Source of the DNA: Pseudomonadota bacterium
GTDB taxonomy: Bacteria > Pseudomonadota > Alphaproteobacteria > Sphingomonadales > Sphingomonadaceae
DNA: 64,000 bases
NCBI GenBank assembly: GCA_020160755.1
Contig: JAIUPN010000001.1
Coordinates: forward strand, 186,001-250,000
Direction of reading: 5' to 3'
In this document: one piece after another, positions 42,213 to 51,866 of the stretch
Layout of the letters: every line of letters begins with the position of its first letter
Numbering within the stretch: the stretch's first letter is position 1
The notes under the pieces: model-generated
Databases searched by the model: none
What the model was told of the DNA's origin: nothing
The model's input: the letters and a program-made list of their open reading frames with translations, nothing else
Position numbers and translations under genes: made by a program

Positions 42213-43171
42213 GCTGCGGCGAACAGGCTTGCGGCGTCGGGGGCGCTGTAGCGCTGCAGGCGCGCAAGGAAAGGCGACGGGTCCTTGCGCGTGACGAGCG
42301 CATCGGCGGGCGTGTGCACCCAGTCGTGCGCGCGTGTCAGGAGGAAGCGCAGCGATGCGCCGCGGGCGAGCAGCGGCAGCGCGGCAATCTCGGCCTCGCT
42401 CAGTGCGATCTCGCGCGCATAACCGCGCATCAACGCCTGCGCGCGCGCCGGATCGCAATGCTTCCCGTCGGCCGAGAAAGCCCATGATGCGTGGGTGATG
42501 ACCAGATCGTAAGCGCGAAAATCGCTTGCAGCGAAATAGAAATCGATCAGCCCGGTGACGCGGTTGCCGAGCATCAGAACATTGTCGGGGAAAAGGTCGG
42601 CGTGGATGACATGCGCGGGCAGATCATCGGGCCAATGCGCGTCGAGCCAGGCCAGTTCCTCGTCGACGATCGACTGGAGGCCCGGCAGCACGGCATCGAG
42701 ATTTCCCGTCGCTTCCGCGACACCGCGCCAGTAGCGATGGCCCATGCTGTTTTCGCGCGCGCCCGCATAATCTTCGAGCGCGCGGTGCATCTGGCCGAGC
42801 GCGGAACCGGCGGCCTCGCACTGCTCCGGCGTCGGCTGGGTGAGCGAGATGCCGGGCAGGAACTGGATCACGCACGCGGCACGGCCCGAAATCTGCTGGA
42901 TTGCGATGCCGTTCCGGTCGCGGATCATCGCCGGGACCGGACAATCCTGACCGGCAAGATGGTTCAGCAGGTCGACGAAGAAGGGCAGGTCACCTTCGCT
43001 GACGCGCCTTTCATAGAGCGTCAGGATGAAGCGGCCGCCCGTGGTTTCGAGCAGGAAATTGCTGTTTTCGACGCCCTCTGCGATCCCCTTGCACGAGACG
43101 ACAGTGCCGATGTCGTAGCGGGTTACCAGTGCAGCAAGATCGTCGGGCTCGACGTGCGTATAGACGGCCAT
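42209..43171 (-). CDS. thrB: Homoserine kinase, ThrB (APH-fold type)
   Basis: The 320-residue enzyme of the aminoglycoside-phosphotransferase fold phosphorylates homoserine in threonine synthesis. It shows the start [20 protein letters not shown], the catalytic loop [11 protein letters not shown] and the metal-binding GLIDFYFA. This is the alphaproteobacterial form, distinct from the GHMP-type ThrB of E. coli. It overlaps ispH by one base and rnhA by four. Confidence 0.93.
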   Translation of the reverse strand: MAVYTHVEPDDLAALVTRYDIGTVVSCKGIAEGVENSNFLLETTGGRFILTLYERRVSEGDLPFFVDLLNHLAGQDCPVPAMIRDRNGIAIQQISGRAACVIQFLPGISLTQPTPEQCEAAGSALGQMHRALEDYAGARENSMGHRYWRGVAEATGNLDAVLPGLQSIVDEELAWLDAHWPDDLPAHVIHADLFPDNVLMLGNRVTGLIDFYFAASDFRAYDLVITHASWAFSADGKHCDPARAQALMRGYAREIALSEAEIAALPLLARGASLRFLLTRAHDWVHTPADALVTRKDPSPFLARLQRYSAPDAASLFAAA

Positions 43172-44151
43172 CAGGCTGCTTCGAGCCCGCGCGGAAGTTT
43201 GAAGACCATATTCTCTTCAGCGGTAACGACCACATCCTCGACGATCGGGCGCACGGCTGCGACGGCGTCGATCACTTCGCGGACGAGCGTTTCGGGAGCG
43301 CTTGCTCCGGCAGTGATGCCCAGCGTGCCGATGTTCTGCAGCCATGCCGGGTCGACGTCCGTCCCACGCTGGACCAGATGCGCGGGCGTCCCCAGCCGCT
43401 CGGCGACCTCGACGAGGCGCAGGCTGTTCGAACTGTTCGGCGCGCCGATCACGATCATGCGGTCGCATTCGCCCGCAATCGCCTTGACCGCGTCCTGTCG
43501 GTTCGACGTCGCATAACAGATATCCTCGCCTCGCGGGCCGGAGATCGTGGGAAAGCGGTGCTGCAACGCTGCAATAATGTCGCGCGTGTCGTCGACCGAC
43601 AGCGTGGTTTGGGTCAGGAACGACAGCATATCGGGATCGGGCGGCGCCAGTGCGGCGACGTCGTCGACCGATTCGACCAGCGTCATGGCACCTTCGGGCA
43701 ACTGGCCCAGCGTGCCGATCACTTCAGGATGCCCGGCGTGGCCGACAAAGATGATATGCCGGCCCGTTTCGTGCGCGCGTTCGGCCTGACGGTGCACCTT
43801 CGACACCAGCGGACAGGTCGCGTCGATATAGTCGAGCCCGCGCATCTCGGCCTTCGCCGGCACCGCCTTGGGCACGCCGTGCGCGCTGAAGACCACGGGG
43901 ACATCGTCGGGAACCTGATCGAGCGATTCGACGAAAACCGCGCCCTTTGCCTTCAGCGAGTCCACGACATAGCGGTTATGGACGATTTCATGCCGGACGA
44001 AGACCGGCGCGCCATATTTCTGCAGCGCGAGTTCTACGATGCGGATCGCGCGATCGACGCCGGCGCAAAAACCGCGCGGCGCGGCGATCAAAACCTTGAG
44101 TTCTGCTGCTTCGTCGCCGTCGGGCCGTGTCATCGGATGGGGAGCGTTCAT
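43171..44151 (-). CDS. ispH: 4-hydroxy-3-methylbut-2-enyl diphosphate reductase
   Basis: A 326-residue [4Fe-4S] enzyme for the last step of the MEP isoprenoid pathway. The three iron-sulfur cysteines are in [24 protein letters not shown] and [20 protein letters not shown] and the histidine-containing [10 protein letters not shown] are conserved. It is the first gene of ispH-thrB-rnhA. Confidence 0.96.
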   Translation of the reverse strand: MNAPHPMTRPDGDEAAELKVLIAAPRGFCAGVDRAIRIVELALQKYGAPVFVRHEIVHNRYVVDSLKAKGAVFVESLDQVPDDVPVVFSAHGVPKAVPAKAEMRGLDYIDATCPLVSKVHRQAERAHETGRHIIFVGHAGHPEVIGTLGQLPEGAMTLVESVDDVAALAPPDPDMLSFLTQTTLSVDDTRDIIAALQHRFPTISGPRGEDICYATSNRQDAVKAIAGECDRMIVIGAPNSSNSLRLVEVAERLGTPAHLVQRGTDVDPAWLQNIGTLGITAGASAPETLVREVIDAVAAVRPIVEDVVVTAEENMVFKLPRGLEAA

Positions 44152-44304
44152 AATGCGCGCGCTCTAGCGCAGCAGGCGCATTGCGGTAAAGCGGCTTCGT
44201 CTATGTTGCGCCTTGTTCATCGCACCGATAAGAAGCGGCGCGCATGAAGCGGGATCGACCGTCCCGACGCCTGTCAAAGCGCCTGTTTGGAAAGCCTGAT
44301 TATC

Positions 44305-44976
44305 ATGATGTCCATTTCGTTCCCGTCGCGTAAATTCCTGACCGTGCTGTGCGGCACGGCAGCCATGGCGACGGTGGCGGGCTGTGCGAAGGATAATGAA
44401 ATCGACCTCGCAGGCGGCGTCGGCATTACGTCCACGCGCAGCGCCTGCCCGGCGGTTGCGGTTCCGCTGCACACCGGCGACGTCACGATATTCGACCCGG
44501 CGACAAGCCGTGACGCGCGTGCGGTCGACGTCGTTGCCGCGATCACCAATGTGACGCCGCAGTGCAACGACGCTGGCGAAAAAGTCTATCAGCTTGCGAG
44601 CTTTGACGTCGTCGCGACGCGCCGCGACGCCGGGCCGGCACGGACCGTAACGCTGCCCTATTATGCCACCGTCCTGCAGGGCGGCACCGCCGTCGTGGCA
44701 AAACGGCTCGGCAATGTGGCGGTGACCTTTGCCGAGGGGCAGGTCCGCGGCACCGGCCGGGCGCAGGCGTCGGCCTATGTCGACCGTGCCGCAGCGACGC
44801 TGCCCGCCGACATCCAGGAACGTATCACGCGCAAGCGCAAGGCGGGTGATCAGGATGCAGCGGTCGATCCGCTCAGCCTTCCCGAAGTGCGCGCCGCGGT
44901 GCAGCGGGCGAGCTTCGAGCTGCTCATCGGCTTCCAGCTGACGCAGGATCAGCTCGAATATAACGTCCGACGATAG
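44305..44976 (+). CDS. Putative lipoprotein of unknown function
   Basis: About 223 residues. The signal peptide ends with the lipobox VAGC (C27), preceded by RKFLTVLCGTAAMAT. The mature part contains ACPAVAVPLHTGDVTIF, VVAAITNVTPQCND and a C-terminal helical region (LPADIQERITRKRKAGDQDA) after a beta-rich domain. I do not recognise a domain. ATG at 44305 and at 44308 are both possible; GGAAAG stands ~9 bases before the first. A terminator follows the gene, so it is probably monocistronic. It may be anchored in the outer membrane. Confidence 0.75.
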   Translation: MMSISFPSRKFLTVLCGTAAMATVAGCAKDNEIDLAGGVGITSTRSACPAVAVPLHTGDVTIFDPATSRDARAVDVVAAITNVTPQCNDAGEKVYQLASFDVVATRRDAGPARTVTLPYYATVLQGGTAVVAKRLGNVAVTFAEGQVRGTGRAQASAYVDRAAATLPADIQERITRKRKAGDQDAAVDPLSLPEVRAAVQRASFELLIGFQLTQDQLEYNVRR

Positions 44977-45014
44977 GATCCGCGGCGGCGCCCCGGCGCC
45001 GTTCGCTTCTTCAC

Positions 45015-45047
45015 GCCCTGCGCGCCGCCCGGTGACGCAGGGCTTTT
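45015..45047 (+). terminator. Rho-independent terminator after the lipoprotein gene
   Basis: GCCCTGCG and CGCAGGGC form an 8-bp stem with a 13-nt loop and a TTTT tail. It lies between the lipoprotein gene and argS. Confidence 0.6.
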
Positions 45048-45112
45048 CGCGTGCGCCAAGCTGCGATAGGGCGCGCGCAAGACTTTTCCCGATCGAAGAT
45101 AGGCCAAGCCCT

Positions 45113-46840
45113 GTGACCCTGTTCAGCCGTTTTTCCCACCATATCGGCACCGCGCTCGACGCACTTGCTGCCCGCGATGCCTTGCCCGCCGGCCTCGACC
45201 GTTCGGCAATCAGCGTCGAGCCGCCGCGCGATCCTGCGCATGGCGATGTCGCGACCAACGCCGCGATGGTGCTCGCGAAGCCTGCGGGAATGAACCCGCG
45301 CGCACTCGCCGAGCTGCTCGTCGCCGAATTGGGCGCGCTCGATGAGGTGACCGAGGCAAGCGTCGCTGGCCCCGGTTTCATCAACCTTCGCCTCGTCGAC
45401 GACAGCTGGCGCGACGAACTGGCACTGATTTTCAGCGAAGGCGGCGACTATGGCCGGTCGACGATGGGGCAGGGGCGCCGTGTCAACGTCGAATATGTCT
45501 CGGCGAACCCCACCGGTCCGATGCATGTCGGCCATTGCCGCGGCGCGGTCGTCGGCGATGCGCTCGCCGCGCTGCTCGAATATGCCGGGCACGAAGTGAT
45601 CCGCGAATATTATGTCAACGACGCGGGCGCGCAGGTCGATGTGCTCGCGCGTTCGGTGCACATGCGGTACCGGGAGGCGCTCGGCGAGGACATCGGTACG
45701 ATCCCCGAGGGGCTGTATCCGGGCGATTATCTGATGCCCGTCGCCGGCAAACTCGCGGTCGAATATGGTGATCGCTTCGTCGGCGCGCCCGACAGTGCAT
45801 GGCTCGGCCTGTTCCGCGCCGAGGCGGTCAGCGCGATGATGGACATGATCCGCGCCGACCTTGCCAAGCTCGGCATTCATCACGACCTCTTCTCGTCGGA
45901 AGCCGAACTCCAGGCCGAGGGCAAGCCCGCCGCCGCCGAACAATGGCTGCGCGAGCATGATCTGGTCTACGATGGCCAGCTTGAAGCGCCGAAAGGCGAG
46001 ACTCCCGAGGATTGGGAGCCCGTCGAACTGCCGCTGTTCCGTTCGACGCAGTTCGGCGACGACCAGGACCGCCCGATCAAGAAGTCGGACGGCAGCTGGA
46101 CCTATTTCGGCGCCGACCTCGCCTATCACTATCAAAAGGCGCAGAATGCCGACGAGCTGATCGACATCTGGGGCGCCGACCATGCCGGCACGGTCAAGCG
46201 GATCAAGGCCGCGGTCGCGGCGCTCACGGACGGCAAGACGCGGTTCGACGTCAAGCTGGTGCAGATGGTCCGCCTCCTCAAAAATGGCGAGCCGTTCAAA
46301 ATGTCTAAGCGCGCGGGCAATTTTGTGACGCTCGCCGACGTCGTCGACGAAGTCGGCAAGGATGCGGTGCGTTTCACCATGCTGACGCGCAAGGCCGACG
46401 CGCAGATGGACTTCGATTTCGCGAAGGTGGTTGAGGCCTCGCGCGACAATCCGGTCTGGTATCTGCAATATGCCAACGCCCGGATCGCGCGGCTGCGCAA
46501 GAAGGCGGCTGACGCGGGGATCGTGCTGCCGGTGCCGGTTCCGGCGCGCCTCAACGCGCACGAGCTGGGGCTGATCAAGCTGCTTGCGCAGTTCCCGCGG
46601 ACGGTCGAGGCGTCGGCCTCAGCACGTGAGCCGCACCGGATAGCTTTCTATCTCGCCGACGTCGCTGCGGCGTTCCATGCCTGGTACAATCTGGGCAACG
46701 ACGATCCGGCGCTGCGTATCGTGCTCGACAATGATCCCGAATTGACCGCGACGCGCCTTTATTTGGCCGATGGAATCGGGCAGGTTATCCGTAACGGGCT
46801 GAACCTGATGGGGGTCGAGGCGCTCGAGGAGATGGTTTGA
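45113..46840 (+). CDS. argS: Arginyl-tRNA synthetase
   Basis: A 575-residue class I synthetase. HIGH-type motif is in NPTGPMHVGHCRGAVVG and the KMSKS-type loop in PFKMSKRAGNF; the N-terminal additional domain and the anticodon-binding C-terminus (TRLYLADGIGQVIRNGLNLMG) are present. I chose the GTG (VTLFSRFSHHIG) because the segment upstream does not look coding. It opens the argS-SPOR-nagZ-scpA-scpB-tatABC run seen in alphaproteobacteria. It overlaps the next gene by one base. Confidence 0.95.
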   Translation: MTLFSRFSHHIGTALDALAARDALPAGLDRSAISVEPPRDPAHGDVATNAAMVLAKPAGMNPRALAELLVAELGALDEVTEASVAGPGFINLRLVDDSWRDELALIFSEGGDYGRSTMGQGRRVNVEYVSANPTGPMHVGHCRGAVVGDALAALLEYAGHEVIREYYVNDAGAQVDVLARSVHMRYREALGEDIGTIPEGLYPGDYLMPVAGKLAVEYGDRFVGAPDSAWLGLFRAEAVSAMMDMIRADLAKLGIHHDLFSSEAELQAEGKPAAAEQWLREHDLVYDGQLEAPKGETPEDWEPVELPLFRSTQFGDDQDRPIKKSDGSWTYFGADLAYHYQKAQNADELIDIWGADHAGTVKRIKAAVAALTDGKTRFDVKLVQMVRLLKNGEPFKMSKRAGNFVTLADVVDEVGKDAVRFTMLTRKADAQMDFDFAKVVEASRDNPVWYLQYANARIARLRKKAADAGIVLPVPVPARLNAHELGLIKLLAQFPRTVEASASAREPHRIAFYLADVAAAFHAWYNLGNDDPALRIVLDNDPELTATRLYLADGIGQVIRNGLNLMGVEALEEMV

Positions 46841-47610
46841 TGGCCGAGGACAAGGGCGCCGGGCAGGCGGATGCGGGGCTGGGGCTGGAGGACGATGATC
46901 GTCTGCCCTGGCTCGAAGCGGCCGACGGATTCGAGGAAGACGGCGAAGTCTCGCCTGCGCGTCTGCTGGTGATGGTGCTCGGCGGATTGCTCCTGATCGG
47001 TGCGGTGCTCGGTGGCCTGTGGTGGGTCCAGAACGGCGGCGCGCGCGGCAAGGGCGAACTGATCGCTGCGCAGCAGGGCGACTACAAGGTCGCGCCGAAG
47101 AACGACGGCGCGAAGATGTTCGACGGCGAGGGCGATGCCAGCTTCTCGGCCAGCGAAGGCGCCGAGCCGGCGGGCAAGGTCGATCCGACGCGGATGCCCG
47201 AAGAGCCCGCGGTGACCCCGCAGGAACGTGAGGCGGCAGCGAAGAAGGCCGCTGCGGACAAGGCGGCGGCAACGAAAGCGGCCGCGCTCAAAACCGCCCC
47301 GGCGGACAAGGGTAAGCCCGCTGCCGCTCCGGTGAAGACAGCCGAAGTTGCTGCAAAGCCCGCGCCGGTTTCGAGCGGGGCAATGATCCAGCTCGGCGCG
47401 TTCAGCAGCGATGCCGCGGCCTCCAAGGCGTGGACCAATTTGTCGAAGCGCTTTGCCTATCTTGCCGAACTCAACAAGTCGGTGTCGCCCGCCAAGGTCG
47501 GCGACGGTACCGTCTATCGTTTGCGGGTCTCGGCGGGAACCGCCGCCAACGCCGCGAATTTGTGCGGAAAATTGCGCGTTGCGGGTGAAAATTGCGTCGT
47601 CGTTCGCTGA
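46840..47610 (+). CDS. SPOR-domain membrane protein
   Basis: 256 residues: an acidic cytosolic N-terminus, one membrane helix (LLVMVLGGLLLIGAVLGGLWW), an alanine/lysine-rich periplasmic linker and a C-terminal SPOR domain (MIQLGAFSSDAAASKAW to ENCVVVR). SPOR domains bind denuded peptidoglycan at the division site. The ATG overlaps the argS stop (TGATG). Position between argS and nagZ is conserved in related bacteria and fits a cell-wall role. Confidence 0.9.
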   Translation: MAEDKGAGQADAGLGLEDDDRLPWLEAADGFEEDGEVSPARLLVMVLGGLLLIGAVLGGLWWVQNGGARGKGELIAAQQGDYKVAPKNDGAKMFDGEGDASFSASEGAEPAGKVDPTRMPEEPAVTPQEREAAAKKAAADKAAATKAAALKTAPADKGKPAAAPVKTAEVAAKPAPVSSGAMIQLGAFSSDAAASKAWTNLSKRFAYLAELNKSVSPAKVGDGTVYRLRVSAGTAANAANLCGKLRVAGENCVVVR

Positions 47611-47717
47611 TTCGGCCCGCTTGGCCGCAGACTCCGTTGGTACAAAGCATCCGCTATGGCATGATCATAGGCTGGCCGCTGCCTGAGGGGACGGCGACCG
47701 ATGGAGTTTGACGCACG

Positions 47718-48725
47718 ATGATACCGGCTATTTTTGGCCTCTCGGGCCTGACCCTCACCGATGATGAGCGCGCCTTTTTTCGCGACAGCGACCCGGCGGG
47801 CTATATCCTGTTCGGGCGCAACATCGAAAACCGCGAGCAGGTTCGACGCCTGACCGACGAACTGCGCAGTCTCGACGGGCGTGCCGATTTGCCGATCCTG
47901 ATCGACCAGGAGGGCGGCCGTGTTGCGCGGATGAAATCTCCCGAATGGCCCGCTTTCCCAAGCGGTGCGGCCTTTGACGCGCTGTACGAACGGGCGCCTG
48001 CGAGTGCGATCGAGGCGGCGCGGCTGAACGCAATGGCGCTCGCCGCCATGCTGTCGGAGGTCGGCATCACGGTCGATTGCCTGCCGCTGCTCGATGTTCG
48101 CCAGCCGGGCGCCAGCGACGTTATCGGCGACCGCGCGCTCGGCAGCGAGCCGATGCGCGTCGCCGCACTCGGCCGCGCGATCCTCAGCGGATTGCAGGAC
48201 GGCGGCGTCGTCGGGATCGTCAAGCATATTCCGGGTCATGGCCGTGCCCTGCTCGATTCGCACAAGGAGCTGCCCGTCGTCACCGCGCCCGACCGCGATC
48301 TTCAGACCGATCTCGCACCCTTCGCCGCGCTCCGCGATGCAGCGATGGCGATGACCTGCCATGTCGTCTTCACCGCCTGGGACCCCGATCGGCCCGCGAC
48401 GCTGTCCCCGCTCGTCATCGACAGCGTGATCCGCCAGCGCATCGGGTTCCACGGCCTGCTGCTCAGCGACGATCTCGATATGGAAGCGCTGTCGGGCGAC
48501 GTTCCTTCACGCGCGGCCGGCGCCGTTGCTGCGGGCTGCGACATCGCGCTCAATTGCTGGGGCAAGATGGACGACATGGTCGGGATCGCGAATGCGCTCG
48601 ATCCGATTAGCACCGTGTCGCGCGCGCGCCTTGAAGGCGCGATGGATCGTGTTTCGGGTGTTGGCGACGACCGCGCCTTTGCGACGCTGGTCGACCAGCG
48701 CGACGCGCTGTTGGCGATGGCCTGA
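47718..48725 (+). CDS. nagZ: Beta-N-acetylhexosaminidase
   Basis: A 335-residue glycoside hydrolase family 3 enzyme that removes GlcNAc from cell-wall muropeptides in the cytoplasm. It has PILIDQEGGRVARM, the catalytic His/Asp loop KHIPGHGRALLDSHKELP, and the nucleophile aspartate in LLSDDLDMEAL. The ATG follows GGAG. It is the peptidoglycan-recycling member of the cluster. Confidence 0.94.
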   Translation: MIPAIFGLSGLTLTDDERAFFRDSDPAGYILFGRNIENREQVRRLTDELRSLDGRADLPILIDQEGGRVARMKSPEWPAFPSGAAFDALYERAPASAIEAARLNAMALAAMLSEVGITVDCLPLLDVRQPGASDVIGDRALGSEPMRVAALGRAILSGLQDGGVVGIVKHIPGHGRALLDSHKELPVVTAPDRDLQTDLAPFAALRDAAMAMTCHVVFTAWDPDRPATLSPLVIDSVIRQRIGFHGLLLSDDLDMEALSGDVPSRAAGAVAAGCDIALNCWGKMDDMVGIANALDPISTVSRARLEGAMDRVSGVGDDRAFATLVDQRDALLAMA

Positions 48726-48732
48726 CCGGCTG

Positions 48733-49518
48733 ATGGAAGAACTGCCGCTCGATTTCGAGGTCGCGCCGGCAGCGCCCGAACGCGAAGATGCCTTGCAGCT
48801 TTCGCTCGAAAGCTGGGAAGGCCCGCTCGACCTTTTGCTGGCGCTCGCGCGCAACCAGAAGGTCGACCTCAAGCAGATCTCGATCCTCGCGCTCGTCGAA
48901 CAATATCTCTCGTTCATTTCAGAAGCGCGCGAATTGAAGCTGGAGGTCGCGGCCGACTATCTCGTGATGGCGGCGTGGCTCGCCTATCTCAAATCGGCGT
49001 TGCTGCTCCCCAAGGACCCGCTGGAGGACCCGTCGCCCGACGAGCTGGCGCTGCGCCTGCAATTGAGGCTCCAGCGGCTCGCGGCGATGCGCGATGCTGC
49101 GGCGCGGCTGCTCGCGCGCGACCGCGTCGGCCGCGACGTCTTTCTTCGCGCAAAGCCGGAAGGACTGCGCGACGTACGGGTCCGGCGTTGGGATGCGAGC
49201 CTTTACGATCTGCTTTCGGCCTATGGACAGGTCAAGCTCCGTTCCGAGCCCGTGGTGCACATGGTCTCGCGGCGCCCCGTCGTCACGCTCGACGCAGCAC
49301 TTCACCATCTCCAGCGTATGCTGGGGGTAAAGCTCGACTGGGCCGAGCTTTCGGATTTCCTGCCCGTTGACTATGACGGCCCGCTCCGCCGTTCGGCGAT
49401 TGCATCGAGCTTCGTCGCTGCGCTCGAACTGGCGCGGCAGGGCCGCGTCGAGCTGAAGCAGGAGGGGGCGTTCGAACCGCTTTATCTGAAGGCAGCCGCG
49501 ATGGGACAAGGGGCATGA
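48733..49518 (+). CDS. scpA: Segregation and condensation protein A
   Basis: A 261-residue kleisin that joins the two heads of the SMC dimer. It shows FEGPLDLLL-like WEGPLDLLLALARNQKVDL, ISILALVEQYL, ADYLVMAAWLAYLKSALLLP and the C-terminal winged-helix segment (SFVAALELARQGRVELKQ). It starts 7 bases after nagZ and overlaps scpB by 4 bases. Confidence 0.95.
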   Translation: MEELPLDFEVAPAAPEREDALQLSLESWEGPLDLLLALARNQKVDLKQISILALVEQYLSFISEARELKLEVAADYLVMAAWLAYLKSALLLPKDPLEDPSPDELALRLQLRLQRLAAMRDAAARLLARDRVGRDVFLRAKPEGLRDVRVRRWDASLYDLLSAYGQVKLRSEPVVHMVSRRPVVTLDAALHHLQRMLGVKLDWAELSDFLPVDYDGPLRRSAIASSFVAALELARQGRVELKQEGAFEPLYLKAAAMGQGA

Positions 49519-50108
49519 TCGACGATCTCGAACGCGCGATAGAGGCGATGCTTTTCGCCAGCGACGAAGCGCTCGACGCGAGGCAGGTCGCGAATCGGCT
49601 GGGCGGCGAGATGACGCCGGGCGACGTCCGTGCGATCATCCAGACGATCGCCGCGCGCCATGCCGGCAGCGGGATCGAACTTGTCGAGCGCGGCGGGCAC
49701 TGGCATTTCCAGACGCCGGCTGATCTCGCCCACCTGCTCCGCCGCGAGCGTGACGACCCGCGCAAACTGTCGCGCGCCGCCGCCGAAGTGCTGGCCATCG
49801 TCGCCTATCACGAACCCGTCAGCCGCGCCGAAATCGAAGCGATCCGCGGCGTTCAGACGTCGAAAGGGACGCTCGACGTGCTGATGGAGGCCGAGTGGGT
49901 TGCCCCCGCGGGGCGCCGCGAGGTGCCGGGGCGTCCGCTGATATACAAGACGACCGACGCGTTCCTGCAACATTTCGGCCTCACGAGCCGCAAGGACCTG
50001 CCGGGCGTCGATGATTTGCGCGCGGCGGGACTGCTCGACCCGGTCGATCTCGCTTTCGAGGAAGCGATGGGCGAACTGGACCTAGTAAAAGACGGCGAGG
50101 AAGCTTAG
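49515..50108 (+). CDS. scpB: Segregation and condensation protein B
   Basis: The 197-residue partner of ScpA is built of two winged-helix domains. AIEAMLFASDEALDARQVA marks the first, and AAAEVLAIVAYHEPVSRAEIEAIRG with YKTTDAFLQHFGL the second. The start overlaps the scpA stop (ATGA), which suggests balanced, coupled synthesis. Confidence 0.95.
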   Translation: MIDDLERAIEAMLFASDEALDARQVANRLGGEMTPGDVRAIIQTIAARHAGSGIELVERGGHWHFQTPADLAHLLRRERDDPRKLSRAAAEVLAIVAYHEPVSRAEIEAIRGVQTSKGTLDVLMEAEWVAPAGRREVPGRPLIYKTTDAFLQHFGLTSRKDLPGVDDLRAAGLLDPVDLAFEEAMGELDLVKDGEEA

Positions 50109-50133
50109 ATAGCGGCCTCAAGGAGAATTTGAG

Positions 50134-50367
50134 ATGGGTAGCTTCAGCATCTGGCACTGGCTCGTGGTCGGGATTCTCGTCCTGCTGCTGTTCGGCAAGG
50201 GTCGTTTTTCGGACATGATGGGCGATGTCGCCAAGGGCATCAAAAGCTTCAAGAAAGGCATGTCGGAAGACGATGCGCCGACGCCCGCGCCCAAGCACAT
50301 CGAGGGCCAGCGCGCGCCCGATGCCACCCCGGTTTCGACCCCGACTGCCGAGCGCGACAAGCTCTGA
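50134..50367 (+). CDS. tatA: Sec-independent translocase subunit TatA
   Basis: 77 residues: short periplasmic end, one membrane helix ([15 protein letters not shown]), then the FG hinge and an amphipathic helix ([21 protein letters not shown]). The ATG follows AAGGAGAATTTGAG. It forms the pore of the Tat system with TatB and TatC. Confidence 0.95.
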   Translation: MGSFSIWHWLVVGILVLLLFGKGRFSDMMGDVAKGIKSFKKGMSEDDAPTPAPKHIEGQRAPDATPVSTPTAERDKL

Positions 50368-50399
50368 TTGCCGTCCGCTTGCGGGGGAAGTGTTAGTTC

Positions 50400-50783
50400 A
50401 TGTTTGACGTTGCGCCCACCGAGTTGCTGCTCGTCGTGGTGGTGGCCCTGGTCGTTATCGGCCCCAAGGACCTCCCCAAGGCGATGCGTTTCGTCGGCAA
50501 ATGGATGGGGAAGGCGCGCGGAATGGCGCGCCATTTCCGTGCCGGGCTCGACACGATGATGCGCGAGGCCGAGCTCGAGGAGCTCGAAAAGCAATGGCGC
50601 GAACAGAATGACGCGATCATGCGCGAGTTTCCCCGCATCGACGATGCCGGCACTGCGCAGCCCGCTGCGTCGGCGCCCGCGGCCGGGAGCGAGCCGGTGA
50701 CCGAAGCCGAGGCCGACGAAGCGGCCGCCGCGAATTCGCCCGAAACGCACGCGATCCCGCCGAAGGACGGACCCTTGCCATGA
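50400..50783 (+). CDS. tatB: Sec-independent translocase subunit TatB
   Basis: 127 residues with the TatB start MFDVAPTELLLVVVVALVVIGPKDLP, an amphipathic helix and an acidic, alanine-rich tail. The glutamate in the membrane helix and the GPK/DLP turn distinguish it from TatA. It overlaps tatC by 4 bases. Confidence 0.94.
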   Translation: MFDVAPTELLLVVVVALVVIGPKDLPKAMRFVGKWMGKARGMARHFRAGLDTMMREAELEELEKQWREQNDAIMREFPRIDDAGTAQPAASAPAAGSEPVTEAEADEAAAANSPETHAIPPKDGPLP

Positions 50784-51589
50784 GTGCCGAAGCACCCGTG
50801 ACGGCGGGAGATGACGATGGCGCCGGCGGCAAGATGCCGCTGCTCGACCATCTGATCGAGCTGCGATCGCGCCTGCTGAAATCGCTGCTGGCGATCGGCA
50901 TCGCCTTTGGCGTGTGCCTCTATTATGCCAAGCCGATTTTCGGCGTTCTGGTGCAGCCGCTGGTCCGCGCGGGGCAAGGGAAGCTCATCTATACCCAGCT
51001 CTTCGAGGCCTTCTTCGTCGAGATCAAGGTCGCGCTGTTCGCGGCGATGATGATCGCCTTTCCGGTAATCGCCAACCAGCTATGGAAATTCGTCGCACCG
51101 GGGCTTTATCGTAAGGAAAAGCGTGCGCTGCTGCCCTTCCTGCTCGCGACGCCGGTCCTGTTCGCCACCGGCGCCTGCTTCGCTTATTTCCTTACCATCC
51201 CGATCGCGCTCAAATTCCTGCTTGGCTATCAGGGCGACATTGGCGGGATTACGCAGGAAGCACTGCCTTCGGTGGGCAATTACCTCAGCTTCACGATGCA
51301 GTTCATCATGGCGTTCGGCATCGCCTTCCTGCTTCCGATCCTGCTGATGCTGATCGAAAGATCGGGGCTGGTGACGCGCGAGCAGCTGGTTTCGGCGCGT
51401 CGTTACATGATCGTCGCTGCCTTTGCGATCGCGGCGGTGTTCACGCCGCCCGATGTCCTCAGCCAGCTCCTGCTCGCGGTGCCGCTGGTGTTCCTTTACG
51501 AAATGTCGCTCTTCGCGATCTGGTTTACCCAGCGCCGACGCAAAACAGGCGCCGAAGAGGCGCCTGTCGAGCCTCTCGAAGAGGCTTAG
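50780..51589 (+). CDS. tatC: Sec-independent translocase subunit TatC
   Basis: A 269-residue six-helix receptor for twin-arginine signals. It has the N-terminal MPLLDHLIELRSRLLKS, the conserved FEAFFVEIKVALFAAM and PFLLATPVLFATGACFAYF segments, and ALPSVGNYLSF. The ATG overlaps tatB. A short inverted repeat (GCCTCTCGAAGAGGC) forms the end of the reading frame and may help termination. Confidence 0.95.
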   Translation: MSAEAPVTAGDDDGAGGKMPLLDHLIELRSRLLKSLLAIGIAFGVCLYYAKPIFGVLVQPLVRAGQGKLIYTQLFEAFFVEIKVALFAAMMIAFPVIANQLWKFVAPGLYRKEKRALLPFLLATPVLFATGACFAYFLTIPIALKFLLGYQGDIGGITQEALPSVGNYLSFTMQFIMAFGIAFLLPILLMLIERSGLVTREQLVSARRYMIVAAFAIAAVFTPPDVLSQLLLAVPLVFLYEMSLFAIWFTQRRRKTGAEEAPVEPLEEA

Positions 51590-51610
51590 GGTAAGTTAGT
51601 CAGTCCCGGA

Positions 51611-51739
51611 TCAGTTGATGGCATCGCTGCCGGCCTGGCCGACAGATTCGATGTCGCGACCGGCACCCTTTACCGTGTTGCAGCCAGCGACCAGAAAGCT
51701 TGCCATCAGGGCGAGAAGGATTGCGCGGTAACTCGTCAT
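51611..51739 (-). CDS. Entericidin A/B-family small lipoprotein
   Basis: The 42-residue lipoprotein has the signal MTSYRAILLALMASF and lipobox VAGC (C20), followed by NTVKGAGRDIESVGQAGSDA, the entericidin pattern. The ATG follows GAGAGGTAGAAAT. Entericidins are small cell-envelope lipoproteins linked to stationary phase and stress. Upstream lie an EcfG-type promoter (128-153 bases before the start) and a GC-rich hairpin in the leader, so general stress control is likely. Confidence 0.88.
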   Translation of the reverse strand: MTSYRAILLALMASFLVAGCNTVKGAGRDIESVGQAGSDAIN

Positions 51740-51764
51740 ATTTCTACCTCTCAGGATGTGGTGC

Positions 51765-51816
51765 AAAATGGCCCGGCGCGCTTTCGAGGGGGGGGAGGGA
51801 AATGCGGGCCGGGCCA
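51765..51816 (-). promoter_or_regulatory. Hairpin with T-run in the entericidin leader
   Basis: TGGCCCGGC and GCCGGGCCA pair in a 9-bp stem around a ~30-nt loop that holds a run of cytosines on the reverse strand; TTTT follows on the reverse strand. It lies between the EcfG-type promoter and the entericidin ribosome site. It may be an attenuator, or a terminator for transcripts from mgtE. Confidence 0.45.
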
Positions 51817-51866
51817 ATGTTGCTGAGCAGCGCTGCGGGGGGGCGATGACCGCTGCTCGAAATGGA

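Noticed and set aside
44244-44333. Possible 29-codon frame beginning MKRDRPSRRLSKRLFG before the lipoprotein gene
   Set aside because: It overlaps the lipoprotein start, has no clear ribosome site and ends inside the signal sequence, so it looks accidental.
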